This document shows positions 58,201 to 64,000 of a stretch of DNA of 64,000 nt, in pieces. Source of the stretch: Opisthocomus hoazin (lineage: Eukaryota > Chordata > Aves > Opisthocomiformes > Opisthocomidae); assembly GCF_030867145.1 (NCBI RefSeq), contig NC_134416.1, positions 91,985,183 through 92,049,182 of the forward strand, given 5' to 3'. Made by a program: the position numbers and the translations under genes. The first letter of the stretch is position 1. Each line of letters opens with the position of its first letter. Under the pieces are notes generated by a model. The model was not told where the DNA came from. It searched no databases and saw only the letters and a list, made by a program, of their open reading frames with translations.

Positions 58201-61200
58201 TCCTGCCGGAAAACCCTCTGTTTATAAACTGCACACGGGCGCGCAAGGACAACTATGTGTAAGTATAGTTCTGGAGGTTCAAAGATTTACTGATGAAAGG
58301 AGAGTCATCCACTGATGTGGACAGTAAGCTATTGAAAATTGGAGATCTTTTGGTTTAACTTCTTGTGTGTGAATTTGAGATTCTCTTAACATGAATGAGT
58401 AAGCTGCGTAGAGGGGAACTGTGCAGAACCTAGGAGAGACTTCTACCTTCCAGCCTAAGGACAAGAATATTTACCTAGCACTTGAAGTGCTGAGTCTTCA
58501 CCCTTTATTTGGTTGTCACTCTTTGTTCCGCTAATCATGGAAGCACTGATTCATGCTTACCCTTACCACAGCTAAATTGTCTCCTGATTTATGTACAGAA
58601 AAATGGAACGCAGCTGTTTGGCACACAAGTGTATGTATTCCTCTAGGAAACATCTCAAGAAAACCAGCTTAACTGGTAGCTCTAGAGAACTCTGTTTATA
58701 CATGGGAAAAATGCCCACCTGACTGCATGCACTATGTTTGCTTCTGCTAGCTTTGTCAGAAAATACTGAAGTCGTTAATTCAGTTATAGTAATTGTTATT
58801 ACTGCCTTCTTTATTTTAGCAGAAAGAAGCAATCAAAACATGAACGACACAAGAATACAACAACTTTGCTTGCAAAAACACTTGAACAGAATATAAATTA
58901 TACAGAGAGAGGAGTTCACTTCAATATACAATCTTGGGCAACAGTAAGTGAGAAGTGACAGAGGTGTCAGGGAAAACTGAGCTCCGGATAAAGTTCTTTT
59001 AATTTCTGTCTGAAATGCTGCATGATGGAGCAGGTTCTCTGTATATTAACAGTAACCTCTGACTTCACTTCATGGAGATTCCAGCGCCATTGTTCATCTA
59101 TATATTTATATGTGCGTTGTAAATATTCAATTTTTACACTTTGCTTATTGTGTAGTAAAGTTAGAACACATCTTGCGGTGCCAAAAATGACAAAATATAT
59201 CCTTAGTATTTACATTGTACAGAATCAGATGATCACTTTTTGGGGTTAAGAAGTCCCAACAAAGTGTAGCAGTGAACAATTAGCAGTTTTCCATTTGGAG
59301 CATACAGATTTTTGTCTCTTTCTAAAATGGGTCTTATGACCTGAGTCAGAGTCCTCTTAGATCAATGTGGTGATTTCCACTGTTGGTGACTTGGTTTTTG
59401 AGGTGTTCCATAATGTTGTAGAGTTTCAGCCTGTGTTTTTATCCATTCTTGTGTCTCTATTATTTTTATTTCAGAATTCCCTCCACTTTATAAACCGTGC
59501 TTTTGCAACCAGTGTCTGGAGAGCGTTGGCATCTGCACATCAGAAATCTTCTAAGCACATCTCCAAGCCAGCAGCGTCATATTTTCTGACCTCACCCTAT
59601 GCTAGACTTGGATGGTTGGTAATTTTTGTCCTCCCACCTCCTGCTTAATTTCTGAAAATTTTGAGCACCCACCAAAATATGAATGTTTATTGTTTGGATG
59701 CTCTTTAAAGGTGACAGTCCAAATCAGTTAGTGGCACAAATCTGTCTGAATGGCTTATATTGACTGACCAGAACAGCGAGTTAACCCAGAAGGCCTTTCT
59801 TTCAGATGTTAGTGTAAGCCTCTTTGTGTTGGTACCGAAAGAGCAAAATTTCCATACAGATGTGAATTCTAGTCAGATAACCTCTTTCTTTGGAAGGGTC
59901 ATCTTGTCATTTTTTTATATTCTCTCTGTAGTGAAGGAGCTCAATACTCTGTGTGTGATCAAGCTCAGAATGGAAGGAACCGCAGTTAGAACCAACATTG
60001 GCTCTAGTTCTGAACAGTACAGGAATGTAGTTACCCTTTTTTCATTATTGTTGATGTTTGCACAGAATTAATTGTCTGTCCCTAACTGGTCACTGATGGT
60101 GCCTAGCGAGTGTTCTTGAAAACACTAGAAGACTAGTAGGGAGTTCAAAGATAGATTCAGGACCCAGAAAAAGGCATATTCTCTCTCCTTGCCAGAGAGG
60201 TTCTAGCTTGACCTGCAACAGGGAAGAGCAATAAATATGCACTGCTGCTCATCTTGCTTCATTTCTTCTGACTCAAAAATTGAAGATGTAATTCTTGAGT
60301 TTACTTCACACTGACCAAATTAACAGTAGTTAGTTCTTTTCTCTCCACATTCCCTCTCTAAACTCCAACATGTTACTGAGACCTGTGATCCCTTTGCTTA
60401 TTTATTGTTAAGTCCCTTGATTAAATTAGAGGTTCAGTTAAAAATATTCTTAATTTCATCTTTTGTATTCTGTCGTGTGCAAGCAGCTCTTTTTCATGCT
60501 GCTTGCCCTGATTGCTCTCAGGTGCTTTGTGTCAGTAAGTAAAAAGCAGTTCCTGCAGATGTCAGATGCATTAATGGAAGATGCATCTCCAAGGCTCTGT
60601 TTTTATTTAATTAAAGGAAATGAAAATCAATTATATAATATGAAAAATGCTGTGTAGGTTTTTTACAAAAATAGATGGGGAAAGACAGGTCTTCTTTTAC
60701 CTGAAAGAAGTAAAAGTATTTATTTTCTGCTAATGTTCTGGTAGTCTGGAAGCTGATGCTATGATTTTGTTGACTCCCGTACTGTACAGGGCTATGATCT
60801 CAGCTGACCTAAACCAGGATGGATATGAAGATCTGGTGGTTAGCGCACCAGGGTACAGCACATTGGGCTGTGTTCAAATAGGACGGGTGTATGTGGTCTA
60901 TGGCAACCAGTCAGGTTTGCCAGCAGAGGACATGGATCTAGATGGGAAAGCTAACCAGGTGCTACCGGGTCATCAGGTGAGGGGTCAAGTCAGATATTTG
61001 TCACTTTTTTTTGTTCTCCTGAAAATGTGGTAAATTTTGACTGAGAACAGTATCATTAATATGTATGAGGGTTACACCTAAAATGTCCCTTCTGGCAAAA
61101 GGATTTTATATGCTTTTCAAGAAAAATATCTGTTACTTATGTCACAGGAACAATTGAAACAATGGTGGTCTGTAGGTTCACTTCTGTTATTGTGCCAGAT

Positions 61201-63221
61201 AAGTGGGCATTAGAACATAATTTGCCCTTGAATAAAACTGAGGTAGTGTCTCTGTAAGTCACAGTATAGCTCATTCGGGTCCTTGCAGTTAAGAAAATAT
61301 TGTGATTTTCCCTTCCTTTTTCATCTAAAATTATCAATTCAATATGAATTTGAGTTCCTTTGAAGCTACATTTTTTTCATTAATTGATAACTTCTCACAA
61401 AACCGCTGTTTGTCTTCACTAAGAATACACCTTATTTTTAAAAAAGACAAAAGTACGATTTGACATGATGGTGAATGGCTTGTAACTGAGAAGTAGGATC
61501 AAATAATCTTTTTGAGTGATAAAGGTGATCCTCTGTAGAAAATATTCACAAAGAAGAGAATCCTTGTCTCTGGAGAGATGTGGATTTGATGGATGGACCA
61601 CTCGGTGCATAAGGAATTGGCTGGATGGTTGCCGTCAAAGAGTTGCGGTCAGAAGCTCGATGTCTGAGTAGAGACCTGTGATGAGTGGCATTCCTCAGGG
61701 ATCGGTGTTGGGACCAGTACTGTTTAAGATCTTTGTCGGTGACATGGACAGAGGGATTGAGTGCACCCTCAGAAAGTTTGCCAACAACGCCAAGCTGTGT
61801 GGTGTGGTCAACAATGCTGGCGGGAAGGGGTGCCATCCCAAGGGACCTGGACAGGCTTGAGAGGTTGGCCCGTGCAAACCTCATGAAGTTCAACAAGGCC
61901 AAGTGCAAGGTCCTGCACATGGGTCGGGGCAATCCCAAACACAAATACAGGCTGGGCGGAGAATGGATTGAGAGCAGCCCTGAGGAGAAGGACTTGGGGG
62001 TGCTGGTTGATGGCTCAACATGACCCAGCAATGTGTGCTTGCAGCCCAGAAGGCCAACCATGTCCTGGGCTGCCTCAAAAGCAGCATGGCCAGCAGGTTG
62101 AGGGAGGTGGTTCTGCTCTTCTACTCTGCTCTGGTGAGACCCCACCTGGAGTCCTGCATCCAGCTCTAGAGCTCTCAGCACAGGAGAGACATGGAGCTGT
62201 TGGAGCAGGTCCAGAGGAGGGCCACAAAAATGATCAGAGGGTTGGAACACCTCTTCTGTGAGGAAAGGCTGAGAGAGTTGGGGCTGTTCAGCCTGGAGAA
62301 GAGAAAGCTCCGGGGAGACCTTACTGCAGCCTTCCAGTACATGAGGGAGGCCTACAAGAGAGATGCAGAGGAACTTTTTACAAGGGCCTGTAGTGATAGG
62401 ATGAGGGGGAGTGGCTTCAAGCTGCAAGAGGGTAGATTTAGATTAGATATAAGGAAGAAATTCTTTACTGTGGGGGTTGTGAGACACTGGAACAGGTTGC
62501 CTGGAGAAGTTGCAAATGCCCCTTCCCTGGAAGTGTTCAAGGCCAGGTTGGATGGGGCTTTGAGCAACCTGGTCTAGTGGAAGGTGTCCCTGCCCATGGC
62601 AGGGGGCTTGGAACTAGATGATCTTTAAGTTCCCTTCCAACCCAAACCATTCTATGATTCTAGAATAGAGAGAGATGAGATACATTCCCTTTTAATCTGT
62701 TTCTGTGGCTATAAACTGTGGAGTAACAGCTGCTGTCTTCTTGCAGAGCATTTCAGTGGTTTACAGCTATAATGCTATTAACAGGAAGGATCATAAGCTG
62801 GACATCAATGGTGCACTGTCCTCAGAAGAGGAAACAGCAAAGCAGCGCCATATTGTGTTCAGTTAGCTGATGTTTTAATACCTCTACATCCTCAGACAGA
62901 ACCGCTGACTCCGAGTTAGTGTATTAGTATGACAGTTATTACTTGAGAGAGTGGTGATGCGAAGAAGATCTTAAGAATTATTGGGATAGATTTTTGTCAT
63001 CTCTGTTTCCAGTTCTTCCCTGCGCTGGGTTTGCAAATGTGCATTAGGTTTTGATGGTGTTGTCTTGCAAACGTCTGTTGTTTTCATGAGAGCAATCCCT
63101 CTTCTTTTAGCCTTCAGGAAGATTTGGTTCTGCCTTGGCAGTCCTGGACTTCAATGAGGATGGAGTGCCAGATCTGGCAGTTGGAGCACCTTCCGTGGGA
63201 TCTCAGTTTCTGACTTACAAA
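46186..63221 (+). CDS. GPLD1: GPLD1, GPI-specific phospholipase D (gene span; 3' end beyond window)
   Basis: GPLD1 is a secreted plasma enzyme that hydrolyses the inositol-phosphate bond of GPI anchors and so releases GPI-anchored proteins. Fifteen exons are read with AG/GT borders and consistent phases: 46186-46282, 49148-49203, 50159-50237, 52936-53033, 54203-54313, 54592-54640, 55129-55183, 56159-56266, 56986-57013, 57101-57240, 58193-58258, 58820-58943, 59475-59614, 60790-60976 and 63111-63221. They give 483 residues, of about 840 in human. Order: a signal peptide (to about residue 22), a zinc-dependent phospholipase C-like domain with [23 protein letters not shown] and [14 protein letters not shown] metal-site motifs, then FG-GAP beta-propeller repeats with [12 protein letters not shown] and [12 protein letters not shown]. 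The rest of the propeller lies to the right. It is head to head with ALDH5A1. Confidence 0.97.
47677..47710. repeat. G-homopolymer block
   Basis: Five G, then A, then 18 consecutive G, then A, then nine G. It is a prime sequencing-error site and a potential G-quadruplex on the + strand. It lies in GPLD1 intron 1. Confidence 0.95.
49148..49203 (+). CDS. GPLD1: GPLD1 exon 2
   Basis: The acceptor is TTTTGCAG and the donor GTAGGA; phase 1 in, phase 0 out. It encodes [18 protein letters not shown], matching human HRALEFLQLHNGRVNYRE. Confidence 0.95.
50159..50237 (+). CDS. GPLD1: GPLD1 exon 3
   Basis: The acceptor is TTCTCCCAG and the donor GTAAGA; phase 0 in, phase 1 out. It encodes [20 protein letters not shown] and PSICKS. 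The DAF-AG and PD-FYPSIC pattern matches human GPLD1. Confidence 0.95.
52936..53033 (+). CDS. GPLD1: GPLD1 exon 4
   Basis: The acceptor is TGCAATAG and the donor GTCAGG; phase 1 in, phase 0 out. It encodes [20 protein letters not shown] and [10 protein letters not shown], with the HW metal-site region. Confidence 0.95.
54203..54313 (+). CDS. GPLD1: GPLD1 exon 5, catalytic core
   Basis: The acceptor is TTATGTAG and the donor GTAAGC; 37 codons, phase 0. It encodes [20 protein letters not shown] and [17 protein letters not shown]. His and Asp of SHMVAD and His of SWHSLG are the expected zinc ligands. Confidence 0.97.
54592..54640 (+). CDS. GPLD1: GPLD1 exon 6
   Basis: The acceptor is TGTCTCCAG and the donor GTAATG; 49 bases, exit phase 1. 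It encodes [17 protein letters not shown], almost identical to human. Confidence 0.95.
55129..55183 (+). CDS. GPLD1: GPLD1 exon 7
   Basis: The acceptor is CATCCGCAG and the donor GTAAGA; phase 1 in, phase 2 out. It encodes [18 protein letters not shown], matching human GDVLSQFEFNFNYLARRW. Confidence 0.95.
56159..56266 (+). CDS. GPLD1: GPLD1 exon 8
   Basis: The acceptor is TTGTTTTTAG and the donor GTGAGT; phase 2 in and out. It encodes [20 protein letters not shown], then [16 protein letters not shown]. Confidence 0.95.
56986..57013 (+). CDS. GPLD1: GPLD1 exon 9, micro-exon
   Basis: A 28-base exon between a T-run acceptor (TTTTTTTTCAG) and the donor GTTGGT. It encodes HGERLAVAK, matching human YGEMLAVSK. 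Phase 2 in, phase 0 out. Confidence 0.9.
57101..57240 (+). CDS. GPLD1: GPLD1 exon 10
   Basis: The acceptor is TGTCTCTTAG and the donor GTATCG; phase 0 in, phase 2 out. It encodes [20 protein letters not shown], then [17 protein letters not shown] and MLENGT. Confidence 0.97.
58193..58258 (+). CDS. GPLD1: GPLD1 exon 11
   Basis: The acceptor is ATTTCTCTAG and the donor GTAAGT; phase 2 in and out. It encodes [28 protein letters not shown] is conserved with human; the remainder diverges and is basic. Confidence 0.88.
58820..58943 (+). CDS. GPLD1: GPLD1 exon 12
   Basis: The acceptor is TTATTTTAG and the donor GTAAGT; phase 2 in, phase 0 out. It encodes a basic stretch [15 protein letters not shown], then [18 protein letters not shown], which matches human [16 protein letters not shown]. 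Confidence 0.92.
59475..59614 (+). CDS. GPLD1: GPLD1 exon 13
   Basis: The acceptor is TTTATTTCAG and the donor GTTGGT; phase 0 in, phase 2 out. It encodes [20 protein letters not shown] and [15 protein letters not shown], leading into the propeller. Confidence 0.93.
60790..60976 (+). CDS. GPLD1: GPLD1 exon 14, FG-GAP repeat
   Basis: The acceptor is ACTGTACAG and the donor GTGAGG; phase 2 in, phase 0 out. It encodes [20 protein letters not shown], a calcium-binding FG-GAP motif, then [20 protein letters not shown]. Confidence 0.96.
61565..62662 (+). mobile_element. CR1 LINE, 5'-truncated copy with dead reverse transcriptase
   Basis: It encodes broken C-terminal CR1 ORF2: [20 protein letters not shown], then [11 protein letters not shown], where both Asp of the catalytic FADD box are changed to Asn. 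Further blocks are [36 protein letters not shown] and [12 protein letters not shown]. The 3' end GAACTAGATGATCTTTAAGT leads to ACCATTCTATGATTCTAGAA. It sits in sense orientation in GPLD1 intron 14 and differs from the 43590 copy in its 3' end, so another subfamily. Confidence 0.95.
63111..63221 (+). CDS. GPLD1: GPLD1 exon 15, FG-GAP repeat
   Basis: The acceptor is CTTCTTTTAG and the donor GTAAGC; 37 codons, phase 0. It encodes [20 protein letters not shown] and [17 protein letters not shown], closely matching human. Confidence 0.97.
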
Positions 63222-64000
63222 GTAAGCCACGCACATGAGTCTGTTGGGGTTTTTTCCCTCCAAACAGAACATTTTTATTGACACGTTTTTTTTGAACAGT
63301 GAAATGAGAGAGAGAATTTCTGTTGTTGCTCAAGGTGACATTGTGATTTAAGCACAAAGGTTTATAACCTTCGTGGGTACTTTGACTACAGCAATGGCAC
63401 CTATCTGTATTTCTCTTTCAGTGGCCTTTTTGCGCATTGGAAATCCAAATCAGATTGCAGCTTTGCAGCACTGATGTGCTGGAAATGTACGAAGCCAGTC
63501 ATGAAAGATGCGTGTACCCTTTTTATTTAGGAACAGAGGGTCTGGAATGGACCTCACGGGTCAGCGAGCCTTGTCATCTGCTGTCACAGGCCCACAGACG
63601 ATATCTAACATGTGATATGAACACGGACACACTTGCTAAAATAATCAACTTACACAGGCTTAATGACTTGCAGCTTGCTGGATAAGCCCATGTAATGGTC
63701 CCTGAGCATTTTCAGCCCATGCAAACCAAGAGGCGAAATGTTTTGGTTTAAATCAGATCCGTTAAGCTTAAAACTCTTCAGAATTTTAGATACTAACTTA
63801 GATGCCTAAATAGGAATTTAAGTGCTTTTATGTAGACCCAGTAGCTTGGAAAACTGCATGCATCTGTTGTTCCTGGTGCTGTGTGCCATTGCGTTAAATA
63901 ATAATTAACAAAATTTGAGCCACCTGAATGTGTGTATAACGAATGTAAATATACAGCATACTGTCCTTGCTCCTTACCCACAGTACGATGAAAATGTACT
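63222..64000. other. Start of GPLD1 intron 15
   Basis: No exon matching the next human GPLD1 segment (VYVYFGSKQGG) is seen before the window ends. An open frame at 63437-63685 shows no similarity and is treated as chance. Confidence 0.6.

Larger units (their letters stand above)
46283..63110. other. GPLD1 introns 1-14
   Basis: Mostly featureless A+T-rich intron. Intron 1 has a G-homopolymer block (47677-47710) and a small CpG-rich patch (about 47820-47960). Intron 14 has a CR1 copy (61565-62662). The pyrimidine-rich intron stretch at 51200-51800 has chance frames only. I recognise no other genes. Confidence 0.6.

Noticed and set aside
61546-62427. 293-codon open frame on the - strand
   Set aside because: Antisense shadow of the CR1 copy on the + strand.
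63437-63685. 82-codon open frame after GPLD1 exon 15
   Set aside because: It does not match the next part of GPLD1 or any family I know; no convincing acceptor and donor pair.

Overview
The window looks like nuclear DNA from a bird. It has intron-rich protein genes with vertebrate GT-AG splice sites, several CR1 LINE fragments (the dominant avian retrotransposon) carrying the CR1 3' end with its ATTCTATGATT/ATTCTGTGATT-type tail, one LTR-like fragment resembling avian endogenous-retrovirus LTRs, and a GC-rich CpG island at a promoter. The gene set is KIAA0319 - ALDH5A1 - GPLD1, as in the human dyslexia-linked 6p22 block (known synteny, from memory). The species cannot be fixed from the sequence alone.

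Layout. (1) 1-4682: no recognised coding sequence; two weak terminal-exon-like segments. (2) 4683-26533, + strand: KIAA0319, twelve coding exons whose phases all join in frame. They encode the MANEC region, a linker, two PKD repeats, a cysteine-rich segment, one membrane helix and the cytoplasmic tail. The signal-peptide exon is not identified. The exons for the first three of the five PKD repeats known in human are absent from the intron at 11421-14067, which instead holds a CR1 copy and an LTR-like fragment. (3) 26534-about 31560: probable long KIAA0319 3' UTR, including a CR1 tail and a possible alternative terminal exon. (4) About 33780-45232, - strand: ALDH5A1, mitochondrial succinate-semialdehyde dehydrogenase, complete with all ten exons (516 residues). 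(5) About 44560-45830: CpG island over ALDH5A1 exons 1-2 and the space between two head-to-head genes. (6) 46186-63221, + strand: GPLD1, GPI-specific phospholipase D, first fifteen exons (483 residues: signal peptide, zinc-dependent phospholipase C-like domain, first FG-GAP beta-propeller repeats). It runs off the right edge.

The genes are not an operon and share no pathway. KIAA0319 is a neuronal membrane glycoprotein, ALDH5A1 ends GABA breakdown in mitochondria, and GPLD1 is a secreted enzyme that cuts GPI anchors. Their arrangement is convergent (KIAA0319 and ALDH5A1 tail to tail) and then divergent (ALDH5A1 and GPLD1 head to head, start codons 953 bases apart), which suggests a shared promoter region. 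I saw no bacterial-type system, CRISPR array, tRNA or rRNA. The main novelty candidates are the missing PKD exons, the compact divergent promoter, and a possible alternative 3' exon of KIAA0319. Exon coordinates come from reading splice sites and phases by eye, with comparison to human proteins from memory.
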